Source: Roseiarcus sp963742305
Lineage (GTDB): Bacteria > Pseudomonadota > Alphaproteobacteria > Rhizobiales > Beijerinckiaceae
Assembly: GCA_963742305.1 (NCBI GenBank)
Contig: CAVULN010000017.1
Coordinates: 233,518 to 297,517, forward strand
Reading direction: 5' to 3'
DNA length: 64,000 nt
The position numbers were made by a program, and so were the translations under genes. Shown here one piece after another: positions 53,340 through 62,684 of this stretch. The notes below the pieces were generated by a model. The model was given only the letters and a program-made list of their open reading frames with translations, ran no database searches and was not told the origin of the DNA. Every line of letters begins with the position of its first letter. The first letter of the stretch is position 1.

Positions 53340-54694
53340 TCACCCGTGCGGGTTGGGCTCGTTTCTCAGGAACTCCTCGAGCCAGTGGATATCGTATTGG
53401 CCGTTCTGGACGTCAGCGTTTCGAACGAGCGAGCGAAACAGCGGTAGCGTCGTCTCGACGCCATCGACGATGAATTCGTCGAGCGCCCGGCGGAATTCAT
53501 CAGGGCCTCGGTTCGCGTCCGGCCGTGGACGATCAGCTTGCCGATCAAGGAGTTGTAATAGGGCGGGATCACATAGCCCTGATAGGCTGCCGAATCGACG
53601 CGGATCCCCAAGCCCCCGGGGGGATGAAAGTATGCGATCCGTCCGGGCGAGGGCTGAAATGTGCGCGCGCGCTCGGCGTTGATGCGGCATTCGATTGCGG
53701 CGCCGAGGAATCGTACGTCGTCTTGGGCGAAGGAGAGCGGCGAGCCGGCGGCAATCTTGATCTGTTCGTTGATGATGTCGATGCCGGTGATCATCTCGGT
53801 GACCGGGTGCTCGACTTGCACTCGCGTGTTCATTTCGATGAAGAAGAACTTGCCGTCCTCGTAGAGGAATTCGACCGTGCCTGCGCCGACGTAGCCTAAT
53901 TCAGCCATCGCCCTGGCGACGATCCCGCCGATACTTTCGCGCTGTTCGGGATTGAGGGCAGGGGAGGGGCCCTCCTCCCAGAGTTTCTGGTGGCGACGCT
54001 GAAGGGAGCAATCGCGCTCGCCGAGGTGAATAGCGTGGCCTTGGGTGTCACCGAGCACCTGAACTTCGACGTGGCGGGGCTTGGAGAGATATTTCTCGAG
54101 GTAGACGGAATCGCTTCCGAAGGCGGCCTTCGCCTCGATCCTGGCTGCGCTCATCGCCCCGACGATATCCTCGGGTCCCCATGCCACTCTCATACCGCGC
54201 CCGCCTCCGCCCGCCGCGGCCTTGACGATGACTGGATAGCCGAGCTCCGCGGCGACCTTGAGCGCTTCGTCTTCGTCCTGCACCCCGCCCTCCGAGCCTG
54301 GGACGCAGGGTATCCCGAGACGCCGGGCCGTGACTTTGGCCTCGATCTTGTCGCCCATCAAGCGGATGTGTTCGGCCTTCGGGCCGATGAACGCGATCTC
54401 GTGCTCCTCGAGAATGTCGGCGAATTGGGCGTTCTCGGCGAGAAAACCGTAGCCTGGATGGACGGCGTCCGCCCCGGTGATCTCGCACGCCGCAACGATC
54501 GCGGGAATGTTGAGATAGCTGTCACGCGCCGGCGGCGGACCGATGCAGACGCTTTCGTCCGCGAGCTTGACATGCATCGCCTCCCGGTCGGCGGTCGAAT
54601 AGACCGCGACGGTCGCGATGCCGAGCTCCTTGGCTGCGCGCATGACCCTGAGTGCGATTTCGCCACGGTTGGCGATCAGGATTTTATCGAACAT
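53340..54694 (-). pseudogene. accC: Biotin carboxylase subunit of acetyl-CoA carboxylase, one frameshift near the C-terminus
   Basis: ATP-dependent carboxylation of the biotin on AccB, first step of fatty acid synthesis. The N-terminus is MFDKILIANRGEIALRVMRA. VHPGYGFLAENAQFAD, the ATP-grasp loop KAAAGGGGRGMRV, GERDCSLQRRHQKLWEE and FIEMNTRVQVEHPVTEM are all intact. After EALMN near 53490 the true end (FRRALDEFIVDGVETTLPLF to LRNEPNPHG) is in another frame; one missing base restores 451 residues. The gene should be essential, so an assembly error is more likely than inactivation. accB lies 279 bases upstream. Confidence 0.92.
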
Positions 54695-54773
54695 CGAGGC
54701 GGGCTCTTGTCGCGGCGCTGTCGGCAGTTGTTGTCGAGCTTGCTTTCCGCTGGGTCTCCGGGCCTCCGCCCTC

Positions 54774-54796
54774 ATGGCCGGGCTTGTCCCAGCCAT
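54774..54796. repeat. Palindromic repeat unit, CTTGT loop
   Basis: Arms ATGGCCGGG / CCCAGCCAT (one mismatch) around CTTGT. It lies in the accB-accC intergenic region with a second palindrome about 120 bases away. Similar GGCCGGGCTTGTCCCGGCCAT units are common between genes in Rhizobiales. Confidence 0.7.
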
Positions 54797-54916
54797 CCGC
54801 GCCGCGCAGGTTCAGCGTCGGGTTCGGACTCGCTCTTCCTGGTAAGATCTGCCTATCGACAGAAAGTCTTCCATCTTTGCCATGTTCCCAGTTGGTTGAT
54901 GCGCCGGACCAGGTGG

Positions 54917-54939
54917 ATGGCCGCGTCAAGCGCGGCCAT
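54917..54939. repeat. Palindromic repeat unit, CTTGA loop (minus-strand reading)
   Basis: Perfect 9-base arms ATGGCCGCG / CGCGGCCAT around TCAAG, which is CTTGA on the other strand. Same class as the units at 22311 and 54774. In the accB-accC transcript it could form a strong hairpin and influence message stability between the two genes. Confidence 0.7.
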
Positions 54940-54973
54940 GACGCCTGCAGGCGCTGCCGATGCCGGACTGCTG

Positions 54974-55480
54974 TCATTCAATGATCATCAGCGGCTGGTC
55001 GTATTCCACCGGCGCGCCGTCGGCGACCAGAATACCGACGACCTTGCCGGCCCGCGGCGCGACGATGTCGTTAAAGGTCTTCATTGCTTCGACCAGCATG
55101 AGCTTGTCTCCAACCTTGACCGCCGATCCGACTTCGACGAACGGCTTGGCGTCGGGACTGGCCCGCAGATAGGCGGTGCCGACCATGGGCGATCTTACCG
55201 CGCCCGCAACATCAGCCGCCGGCGGCTCCGCCGCGGGCGGAGCGCCGGTGACGGCCTGCGCGGGGTTGGCGGCGATGGGCGCCGGTTGAGGAACCGCGGC
55301 CAGGTTCATGTGAGCTGACGGCGCCCGCTCGCGCGCCAGACGCACCTGCAGCTCTCCGAGGCTGATCTCGATCTCGCTCAGATCGTATCGCGACACGATT
55401 TTCGCGAGCTGGTCAACGGCTGCGATGTCGACAAGACTTTGCACAGACCCGTCGGTTCGCGCGCCGGACGGCTTCTTCAT
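54974..55480 (-). CDS. accB: Biotin carboxyl carrier protein of acetyl-CoA carboxylase
   Basis: The 168-residue protein carries the biotin that shuttles CO2. The N-terminal helix (VQSLVDIAAVDQLAKIVSRY, SEIEISLGELQVRLARE) binds the complex. An Ala/Pro-rich linker follows, then the biotinyl domain with the thumb and the biotinylation site VEAMKTFNDI (Lys). The ATG at 55480 has GAGGAAAG just upstream. It lies upstream of accC on the same strand as is usual, but the 279-base gap is wide and contains two palindromic repeats. Confidence 0.95.
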   Translation of the reverse strand: MKKPSGARTDGSVQSLVDIAAVDQLAKIVSRYDLSEIEISLGELQVRLARERAPSAHMNLAAVPQPAPIAANPAQAVTGAPPAAEPPAADVAGAVRSPMVGTAYLRASPDAKPFVEVGSAVKVGDKLMLVEAMKTFNDIVAPRAGKVVGILVADGAPVEYDQPLMIIE

Positions 55481-55576
55481 TTCTTTCCTCGCAATGGGAG
55501 GGGACGGGCCGGTCACGATTCGAACTTTTCTATATCCGGCGGCCCCCGGCAAGGAAAGTTCGATGAGGCGTCCGGC

Positions 55577-57664
55577 TCACCCGGGCCGCGCCCACACGCT
55601 GACGTCATGAACCGCGGCGCCGCCATGCGGGGCGACGCTGTCGTCGCCGACGAGGACGTTGATTCCCCATCCGTCAAGGAAAGCGGAGGGGGGCCAGATG
55701 CCTTCGCTGACCAGAACGCCCGGCTTCACCCCCTCGAATAGCCGGGCATGCAAGCGTGTTCTCCCGCGCTTGTTGCCCAGTTGCACGACATCGCCTTGCG
55801 CGAGCCCGAGCCTGGCCGCGTCGGACGGATTGATGAGCACCTCCGGCCGCTGCTCCCTCGCAAGCGAAGTCAGCGTCTGGGTGAAGGTCGAATTGAGGAA
55901 GTTCCGAGCGGGCGAGGTCGCCAGCTTGAACGGGTGATCCTCGTCGACTGCCTCGTTGACCGGCCAGTGGTCGGGCAGTTCTGGAATGGCGCGCCAAGGG
56001 CCCCGCATTCCGTCATTGCCGATCGGCAAGTTGGTCCACTCGGGCTTGAACCGGAATTTCCCATCTGCAAAACCAAAGCCGCTAAGAAAATGCGACTCCT
56101 CGAAGGGTGGTTGCAGGTCGAGCCAGCGCTCTCTTTCGAGCCTTTCGAGGTCGCCCAAGCCCGATTGCCGCAGCGTCCAATCGATGACCTCCCGCGGCGA
56201 CATCGAGAATGCGGGATGCTTAGCTCCGACACGCGTTGCGAGTGCCGAGATCACCTCGTGATTCGAGCGGCAGCCATCCGGCGGATCGATCGCCTTAGGG
56301 GCGAACTGCAGGTGCTGGTGCCCTCCGGCGGTGTAGATGTCGTCGTGTTCAAGAAACATGGTGGCGGGAAGGACGATGTCGGCGTAGCGCGCGGTGTCGG
56401 TCATGAACTGCTCGTGCACGCAGGCGAACAGATCATCGCGCGAGAAACCGCGGCGCACCTTCTCCTGACATGGGGCGACGGCCAGCGGATTCGTGTTCTG
56501 AATGAGCATAGCGCGCACCGGGGGACCCTTTTTCAACGCCTCCCCTTCGCCAGTCAGGATTGCGCCGACCCGCGACTGGTCCAGCCGGCGAACGCTGGCG
56601 TCACGAGCGTCAAGACCCTCGATCATCGTTCTGTTAAGTTTATAGACGCCGCTGTTGTTGTGGAATGCGCCTCCTCCCTCGTGCGCCCAGGCGCCGGTGA
56701 CCGCGGGAATGCAGAGCGCCGCGTGCATGTTGACGGCGCCGTTGCGCTGGCGCGAGAAGCCGAAACCAAGACGGAAGAAAGTTCGCTTCGTGCGCCCGAT
56801 CAGCGCAGCGAATTCCTCGATCTGCGCGACGCTGAGGCCAGTGATCGCGCTCGCCCATGCCGGATCGCGGGTCCGCACGTGCGCCTCGAGGTCGCCGGGC
56901 GCGTCGGTGTAGCGTTCGAGATAGTCCCAGTCCGCCAGGCGATCCCGAAACAGGGTGTGCATCACTGCGCAGGCGAGGGCGCCGTCCGTGCCCGGCCGTA
57001 GGCACAAAGCGAGATCGGCCTGGCGCATTGTTTCGGTTTCATAGATGTCGATGGCGACGATCTTCGCGCCGCGCTCCTTGCGCGCGCGAATGGCGTGGGT
57101 CATGACGTTGACTTGGGTTACGACCGCGTTGGTGCCCCAGATGACGACGCAATCCGACTTAGCCATTTCCCGCGGATCGACGCCCGTCAACCGGCCGGTT
57201 CCGGCGACATATCCCGGCCAGGCGATCCCGACACAGATTGTCGCATGGTAGCGGGAATAGCGCTTGGCGTGCGTGAGGCGCTCGATTCCGTCGCGCATGA
57301 CGAGACCCATCGTACCGGCATAGAAGTATGGCCATACGCCTTCGGGTCCCAGTTCGCGTTCGACTGAAAGAAAATTGTCCGCGACGCGGTCGAGCGCCTC
57401 GTCCCAGCCGATCGGCTCGAATTGCCCGCTTCCCTTGGGGCCTGTGCGGCGAAGCGGCTGGGTGAGCCGATCCGGATGATGGATGCGCTCCGAATAGCGA
57501 GCGACCTTGGCGCAGACGACGCCGGATGTGTAACTCTGGTCGCGCGCCCCGTGGATCCGGCCGATGCGCACGCCGCCGATCACCTCGACGTCGAGAGCGC
57601 AAACCGAGGGGCAGTCGTGCGGGCAGACTGAGTGACGCCGCGTAACCTCGGTGACCGCGTTCAT
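55577..57664 (-). CDS. Molybdopterin-dependent oxidoreductase (formate dehydrogenase/nitrate reductase-like catalytic subunit)
   Basis: The 695-residue member of the DMSO-reductase family has an N-terminal 4Fe-4S motif in SVCPHDCPSVCALDVEV plus SGVVCAKVARY. Mo-bisMGD-binding segments include CVVIWGTNAVVTQVN, GGGAFHNNSGVYKLNR and IVLPATMFLEHDDIYTAGGH. A C-terminal molydop-binding domain is present (ARNFLNSTFTQTLTSLARE). No Tat leader is visible, so it is probably cytoplasmic. Single-subunit members of this group are annotated as formate-dehydrogenase-like or thiosulfate/polysulfide reductase-like; the real substrate is open. The ATG at 57664 directly precedes the iron-sulfur motif. Confidence 0.88.
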   Translation of the reverse strand: MNAVTEVTRRHSVCPHDCPSVCALDVEVIGGVRIGRIHGARDQSYTSGVVCAKVARYSERIHHPDRLTQPLRRTGPKGSGQFEPIGWDEALDRVADNFLSVERELGPEGVWPYFYAGTMGLVMRDGIERLTHAKRYSRYHATICVGIAWPGYVAGTGRLTGVDPREMAKSDCVVIWGTNAVVTQVNVMTHAIRARKERGAKIVAIDIYETETMRQADLALCLRPGTDGALACAVMHTLFRDRLADWDYLERYTDAPGDLEAHVRTRDPAWASAITGLSVAQIEEFAALIGRTKRTFFRLGFGFSRQRNGAVNMHAALCIPAVTGAWAHEGGGAFHNNSGVYKLNRTMIEGLDARDASVRRLDQSRVGAILTGEGEALKKGPPVRAMLIQNTNPLAVAPCQEKVRRGFSRDDLFACVHEQFMTDTARYADIVLPATMFLEHDDIYTAGGHQHLQFAPKAIDPPDGCRSNHEVISALATRVGAKHPAFSMSPREVIDWTLRQSGLGDLERLERERWLDLQPPFEESHFLSGFGFADGKFRFKPEWTNLPIGNDGMRGPWRAIPELPDHWPVNEAVDEDHPFKLATSPARNFLNSTFTQTLTSLAREQRPEVLINPSDAARLGLAQGDVVQLGNKRGRTRLHARLFEGVKPGVLVSEGIWPPSAFLDGWGINVLVGDDSVAPHGGAAVHDVSVWARPG

Positions 57665-58409
57665 GAGCCTTTCCGGGCCTCGGCCCGCAGCGGGCGGGCG
57701 CCGCATAGTAAGCAGGTTTGGGATAGCGAGCCAGTGCTTCAAATTTCGGGGGAGTTTTGGCCGAGGCCGCAATGCCGCTTTCGGCAATTCTGCTCAGGCT
57801 CCGATTGAGGCGCACGCGCGTCCGGCTGGACCGAACGGCGGGGAAAAGCCCAGCACCTTGTATTTGCAACCAGATACAACTACAAGGTTGCGCTGGTTCA
57901 ACCTCTGAGTCGGCCCTTGAGAATCCGGTTGCTTCTCAGCGCTTGCGTGGCGTCGGTGGCGCTTGCGACGGCTTGGGCCGGGAGGGGCTTCCAAAACGAG
58001 GACGCCAAGGTCGAGGGCGTCCCGGTTGAAGGGCCCGAGGCGCACATCCACTACGCGCCGCGCGAAAACCTTGAAGGCGTTGACGCGCGCGAGATCGGAC
58101 GCGCTCGCTTGTCCATCGACATGGCCGCGTACGTTCTCTCGGACCCACAAGTCATCGAGGCGCTGGTCAAGGCTGCGGAGCGCGGCGTCGTCATCCGCAT
58201 CTATTTCGACAAGTCTCAATTCGCCGAGCACGGCCCTACGCGCGGCGGACTTACCGAGGCGCTGCTTGCCATTCCGAATGTCACGGCAAGGGTAAAGGGC
58301 GAGGGCGTCTTGATGCACCTGAAAGCGTACGCCGTCGACGGAGAGGTGTTGCGCACGGGTTCGGGCAACTTCTCCCGCTCGGGGCTCGCCGCTCAAGACA
58401 AGGACCTAG

Positions 58410-59251
58410 GCTCAGGACTTATTGATCACAGCCAAAAGACGACGGCTGCGGCGAGGCAGATTGCCGAGAAGTAAGTGTGGGCGCAACGGTCGTATCGGGT
58501 GTGGACGCGTCTCCAGTCCTTGAGTTTGCCGAACATGTTCTCGATTTGTGGCGCTGTTTGTAGAGGACGGCGTCGTGGGGGATCGGGGCTTTGCGGTTGG
58601 ATTTTGAGGGGATGCAGGCGGCGATTTTGCGGTTCGCGAGCGCCTCACGGAACCAATCGGCGTCATAGCCCTTGTCGGCGAGAAGCTGCTTGGCTCTCGG
58701 CATGGCGGGCAGCATCAACGCCGCGCCCTTGAAGTCGCTCATCTGGCCTTCGCTGAGCAACATCACGAGCGGTCGGCCTTTGCCGTCGCAAACCGCGTGA
58801 AGTTTGGAGTTCAAGCCCCCTTTCGTGCGTCCGATACGTCGGGGAACAGGCCCTTTTTTAAAAGGCTGGCGGCGGTGCGATGCGCCTTCAGATGCGTGGC
58901 GTCGATCATGATCCGCTCGGGCTTGGCGCCCTTGCGCGCCAGTTCGGCGAAGATCTTGTTGAACACCCCTAGCCGGCTCCAGCGGATGAACCGGTTATAG
59001 ATCGTCTTGTGCGGGCCATATTCCCCCGGGGCGTCACGCCAGCGAAGCCCATTCCTGATCACGAACACGATGGCGCTCACAATCCGCCGGTCATCCACCC
59101 GCGCGATGCCGTGCGACAGCGGAAAAAACCCCTCGATCCGGCGCATCTGCGCTTCAGAAAGCAAAAACAAATCAGACATGGCGAAGCCTCCTCGCCTCGC
59201 CTATGAATCAGCCAATCCAACCCTATGCAAGAAATTTAATAGGTCCTGAGC
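58410..59251 (-). mobile_element. IS5-family (IS427-type) element, 842 bp, with CTAG target duplication
   Basis: Ends GCTCAGGAC and GTCCTGAGC are inverted repeats. CTAG at 58406-58409 and again at 59252-59255 is the 4-base target duplication (the YTAR type used by this family). The element lies inside the PLD nuclease gene. The exact duplication and clean host sequence on both sides indicate a recent insertion. Confidence 0.93.
58426..59179 (-). pseudogene. IS427-type two-frame transposase, with one further frame break
   Basis: First frame: MSDLFLLSEAQMRRIEGFFP, LRWRDAPGEYGPHKTIYNRF and IMIDATHLKAHRTAASLLKK, ending at 58811. Second frame: LNSKLHAVCDGKGRPLVMLL, ADKGYDADWFREALANR. A -1 slip on AAGGGGG joins them as in other IS427-type elements, where frameshifting is part of normal expression. 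A second break at CAAATCGAGAACATG near 58540, short by one A, separates RHK from ENMFGKLKDWRRVHTRYDRC; this one is not expected in the family. Confidence 0.85.
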
Positions 59252-59378
59252 CTAGTCTTCATTGCCGATCGGGCGACCGTCGATGCGTTCGAAAACAACT
59301 TCGAGCGCATCTGGGCGCGCGCACAAAACGTTAGGGCGCTGGACGCAACTCGTTGAGGATCTGCTGCCCTGAACGCGC

Positions 59379-59630
59379 CTAACGCGAAGCGGCGCGCGGC
59401 CGCGGCGACCCTGACGGCGTGTAGCGCTCGTAGCGCTGATTGAATGCGTCGGCCACAGTTTCCGGCCGCTTGGTGGCCGGACCGTTTTGCGCAGCCAGGA
59501 TCGACGACACCTGCCAGCGCCATGTGGACGGATCGTCCGTGCTAGTGCCGGTGGCCAGCTCGGTCACTCCGGCCGCATAGCTGACGCCGCCGCCGATTGC
59601 GGTCGCAACAAGTATGAGGGACTTCCGCAC
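59379..59630 (-). CDS. Small secreted hypothetical protein
   Basis: An 83-residue reading from a GTG with GGAGGAGAC just upstream. An N-terminal signal peptide (RKSLILVATAIGGGVSYAAG) precedes a short polar mature part (WRWQVSSILAAQNGPATKRP, ETVADAFNQRYERYTPSG). I do not recognise a family. It lies between the hdaA end and the PLD nuclease gene and is probably a single gene. Confidence 0.5.
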   Translation of the reverse strand: MRKSLILVATAIGGGVSYAAGVTELATGTSTDDPSTWRWQVSSILAAQNGPATKRPETVADAFNQRYERYTPSGSPRPRAASR

Positions 59631-59730
59631 CGTCTCCTCCGAGGTCTTCGCTGCTATCTCCGCGCCGCGCTTCCCAACCCCATGCGACCGGCGCCGATTA
59701 ATAAAAGGTAAACATAGATTTGTGGCTAAG

Positions 59731-60424
59731 CTAGGGCAATTCAGTCCGCAAGGCCATTTCCGACAGCGCATTGCTCGCCATCGCGCGAGTTATACGTCGA
59801 CCTTGCGTCAAACCTTCATTGTCGAGGGCGGCGACAAGCGCACGCGCGGCGCCAAGTGAACGCTCGATTCTCAAGGCGACATAGCTGATTACGTGAGACT
59901 CCACCTGTAGCTGGCGATCGCTGAACAACTTGAAGAGAACCGCCTCGGTCAGTTCGATGTCCGGCGCCTCAAGGCGCACGATCGGCGCCAGCCGAAGTTG
60001 CGACAGAAGGTCAGGAGTGTTGAGTCCCCAGGCGTCCGGGACGATGCGGCAGGTCGCCAGAAGCCAGACGTCGTTCTGCAGCGCCAGATTGATCAGATGA
60101 AAGAACGGCTCTTCCGCGCGCCTTGAGCAATCCGCGTCTTCGATCAACACGGCATGCGCATGAGCGCAGGCTTCAACGCTTTGTTCGTCCAACGCATTGC
60201 CTGAAAGAGTGATGGCGCGCGCGGCGCGGGCCCAGATCGCCCCGAGGTGGCTCTTTCCCGCCCCCTCCGGCCCGACAAGAAAATCAACATCCGGCCCGCC
60301 CAGTTCGGCCAAAGTTCGATCACTCTCAGCGCGTCGCGATTGGACAGCGCCAGAGAAAGTCCTCGCGCGCGAAACTGGGCGAATGGGGCCAGCGAAACGT
60401 CAGCTGGCGAGGCGGAGACGTCAT
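59731..60424 (-). pseudogene. hdaA: DnaA-regulatory ATPase HdaA (Hda/DnaA-like), two frameshifts in the N-terminal part
   Basis: AAA+ protein that with the sliding clamp stimulates ATP hydrolysis on DnaA after initiation. The first frame holds MTSPPRQLTFRWPHSPSFAR, a clamp-binding-type QLTF motif. The second holds LALSNRDALRVIELWPNWAG. The third holds the Walker A VGPEGAGKSHLGAIWARAAR, sensor and lid regions to the end. Two missing bases (near 60358 and 60304, the latter in a G run) restore 231 residues. It starts in the ATGA overlap with the transporter stop. As cell-cycle control depends on it, error is likelier than decay. Confidence 0.85.
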
Positions 60425-61521
60425 TGGCCCTCCGGCTCCGAGCGGCCGCGATAAAACGCGCTCGTCAGGTAGAGGGCGACGAGATGACGGGCGACAACTC
60501 CGGTCGCCGCCGCGGTTGGAACAGCGATCAGCAGTCCAAGGAAGCCGAACAATTGCCCGAAAGCCAGGAGCGCGAACATCAGCCAGACTGGGTGAAGCCC
60601 GATCAATTCGCCAACGAGCTTCGGCGACAGCACGTAGCCCTCAAGGAACTGGCCGGCTCCAACGACGCCGAGAGCCAAAAAGAACAGCTTGAGACTCGGC
60701 CATCCCTTGAAAAGGGCGATGCTGAGGGAAAGCACCAGCGCCGTCAGCGACCCGACATAGGGCACGAAGCTTAGGACGCCCGCGACAACGCCGATCAGGA
60801 AGCCATAATCGAGTCCGATCAAGGTCAAGCCCGCGCTGTACCAGACGCCCAGAAACAAGCAGACGATCGACTGGCCACGGATGAAACCAGCCAACGCATG
60901 GTTGATTTCGCGGGCAATCTTCCGCAAGCTTTCGCGGTGGTTGAGGGGCAACCAGCTATCGAGTTCGGCAATCATCCTCTCCCAGTCGACCAGAATATAA
61001 AAGGCCACGACCGGAGTGACGATCAGGAGCGAGATGAAGTTGAACAGCGCGGCTCCGCCAGACACCAGCCGGGTTAAGGCGTCGAGAAGCCATTGGGCGC
61101 TTTGCGTGACGAAGTCGCCAACCGATTTTTGAATTTGGGCGCTCGCCAGTTGTTGTTTGAGGCCGAGGGCCTCGAGCCATTGGCCGCCATATTTCTCAAG
61201 GAAGGCATTGCCCTGCGCTACGGCGAACGCCTGAAGCCGCACCGCGTAGCCCGGCAGGTGCTGAGCGAAGGCGATGAACTGGCTTCCCAGGACCGGGACG
61301 ACAAGAATGAAAAAGAGGACGACGGCCAGGACGAAAATGGAGAGAATGAGGAGCGACGCGCCCAGTCGATTGAACCCGAACCGTTCAAGTTTGAGCGCGA
61401 CGGGATCAAGCAGATAGCCGAGAACGATGCCGGCTGCGAACGGCGTGATCGTCGAGCCAAGCAAATAGACGATCAGGAGGAGGGCGGCCAGTCCGAGCCC
61501 CGAAGAGGACCTGGCGCTCAA
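60421..61521 (-). CDS. AI-2E/PerM-family transporter
   Basis: The roughly 366-residue polytopic membrane protein of the AI-2E/PerM family has GSTITPFAAGIVLGYLLDPV, TPVVAFYILVDWERMIAELD, LIGVVAGVLSFVPYVGSLTA and GPKLVGELIGLHPVW-type segments (EGYVLSPKLVGELIGLHPVW). Family members export small solutes or ions; substrates are mostly unknown. The annotated TTG start lacks a good ribosome site. A GTG at 61528 reading SLERQVLF, typical of the family start, lies in the next frame, so one indel near 61500 is likely. It sits immediately upstream of hdaA as in other alphaproteobacteria. Confidence 0.9.
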   Translation of the reverse strand: MSARSSSGLGLAALLLIVYLLGSTITPFAAGIVLGYLLDPVALKLERFGFNRLGASLLILSIFVLAVVLFFILVVPVLGSQFIAFAQHLPGYAVRLQAFAVAQGNAFLEKYGGQWLEALGLKQQLASAQIQKSVGDFVTQSAQWLLDALTRLVSGGAALFNFISLLIVTPVVAFYILVDWERMIAELDSWLPLNHRESLRKIAREINHALAGFIRGQSIVCLFLGVWYSAGLTLIGLDYGFLIGVVAGVLSFVPYVGSLTALVLSLSIALFKGWPSLKLFFLALGVVGAGQFLEGYVLSPKLVGELIGLHPVWLMFALLAFGQLFGFLGLLIAVPTAAATGVVARHLVALYLTSAFYRGRSEPEGQ

Positions 61522-61537
61522 GGCTCACGAGCCAACC

Positions 61538-61947
61538 TCATGCCGTTTCAGCAGCTCCGCCCGCCGGCTGCAGCAAATCCCATTTTCCGCCCCAGGGATC
61601 GACAAAGACCGCTACGAGCCCATAGGGCTCGCGACACGCTTTTCCAGGAAATTGACCCCGCGCTCGAGCAGATTCTCGTAATCCCCCAGAAATTGTCGGA
61701 GTGAAGAAAAAAGCCGGACTCGTTCCCCGGCCTGGTCGCCAACACGGGTCCTCTGACGCTCATCGCTTGGAACCGCGAGCACCAGGGCCGCGCCTAAGTC
61801 CTGTGACGGCGCGACGACAATCCAGCGTTTGGCAGGCGAGAGCGGGGTGTCTTCGAGAACCGCGAAACCGAGGACGCCGCTGAAGAAAGCGAGTCCCCAT
61901 CTTCATAGTCCGGCACAAGAACCGTGACAGCGGCGACTCCGTAGCAT
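61538..61947 (-). pseudogene. VOC (glyoxalase/bleomycin-resistance) family protein, frameshifted
   Basis: Readable across three frames: VAAVTVLVPDYEDG, then AKRWIVVAPSQDLGAALVLA and VPSDERQRTRVGDQAGERV. These continue as GFFLHSDNF, YENLLERGVNFLEK and VFVDPWGGKWDLLQPAGGAA to the TGA at 61538. The order and the ending are typical of single-domain VOC proteins of about 135 residues. Breaks lie near 61880, 61715, 61690 and 61640. Metal ligands cannot be assigned safely because of them. Confidence 0.75.
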
Positions 61948-61956
61948 GCGGCGCCC

Positions 61957-62508
61957 TTATCGGCTCATATGGTCCAGCCACTGGGCGATATAGAAGCCGC
62001 CCGAGGCCAGGGTCGTCGCGGCGACCATCCATTGTAGGGAAGTCTGCAGGATCGGCTCATCGAGGCCGTAGGCGCGGACCCCGAGAGCGAAGCCTGCGAG
62101 GGTGATCTGCGCGACCGTATTCAGCTTCGACACCCAGACCGGGCGAATCTCGACAGGCTTGTCGAGCAGCCAGGAGACCAGCACCGCCACGACGATCATC
62201 ACGTCTCTGGACACAACGGTGATAGCAAGCCAAGCGGACAAACCGGCATAAATGGCAAGCGAAACATAGATCGAAATCAAGAGCGCCTTGTCCGCGAGGG
62301 GATGGAATAGGCGCCGAGTTTCCGTGCGCAGATTGAAGTTTTTGGCGATAAACCCGTCGATCGCATCCGATACGCCGGCCAGGATGAAAATCAGGAACGC
62401 TGGAAGGAACCGTTGCGATATGATCATCATGACAGCCAGAGGCGTCATCAACATTCGCGCCAGCGTAATGAAATTGGGTATATTGCCGAGGATGTTGCCA
62501 ATATTCAT
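61957..62508 (-). CDS. CDP-alcohol phosphatidyltransferase family protein
   Basis: The 183-residue polytopic membrane enzyme is of the PgsA/cardiolipin-synthase-like class. It has the first half of the CDP-alcohol motif, VSDAIDGFIAKNF (D-x2-D-G-x2-A). The second half should read LGxxLDPxADK but reads TRRLFHPLADK, losing the conserved Gly and one Asp. The DNA shows why: a surplus A and a missing base about 20 nt apart put LGAY into another frame, so the local sequence may be an error. The start at 62508 is preferred; ATG at 62529 is an alternative. Confidence 0.85.
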   Translation of the reverse strand: MNIGNILGNIPNFITLARMLMTPLAVMMIISQRFLPAFLIFILAGVSDAIDGFIAKNFNLRTETRRLFHPLADKALLISIYVSLAIYAGLSAWLAITVVSRDVMIVVAVLVSWLLDKPVEIRPVWVSKLNTVAQITLAGFALGVRAYGLDEPILQTSLQWMVAATTLASGGFYIAQWLDHMSR

Positions 62509-62684
62509 CAAGTATTGACGCCCTGGCATCGCCCCGCGGACATCCCTCCCTTTGGCCTTGGCCGCGCGCGGATAACCACGGTAACACGAAGTCGCCAAGG
62601 TTGGGAAACCGAGCCCGGCTCGCGGCCCTTGCGTGTTTCGTAGCGGGCAATTACTCCGATCCTCGCCGACGCCCTGCGAGCCCG

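Larger units (their letters stand above)
57917..59356 (+). pseudogene. Secreted single-HKD phospholipase D/Nuc-type endonuclease, interrupted by an IS element
   Basis: The 5' part (57917-58409, TTG start) encodes a signal peptide (MRIRLLLSACVASVALATAW), VIEALVKAAERGVVIRIYFD and the HKD motif HLKAYAVDGEVLRTGSGNFS. The 3' part (from 59256) resumes in frame as FIADRATVDAFENNFERIWA to the TGA at 59354. Removing the IS and one CTAG copy gives exactly 198 codons, i.e. a 197-residue Nuc-like protein. Nuc enzymes dimerise to cleave DNA or phosphodiesters in the periplasm. The gene was intact until this insertion. Confidence 0.9.

Noticed and set aside
58811..59179. Calling both frames of the IS427-type transposase dead because of the first frame change
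   Set aside because: A -1 slip at AAGGGGG is the normal way these elements make transposase; only the second break near 58540 counts against function.
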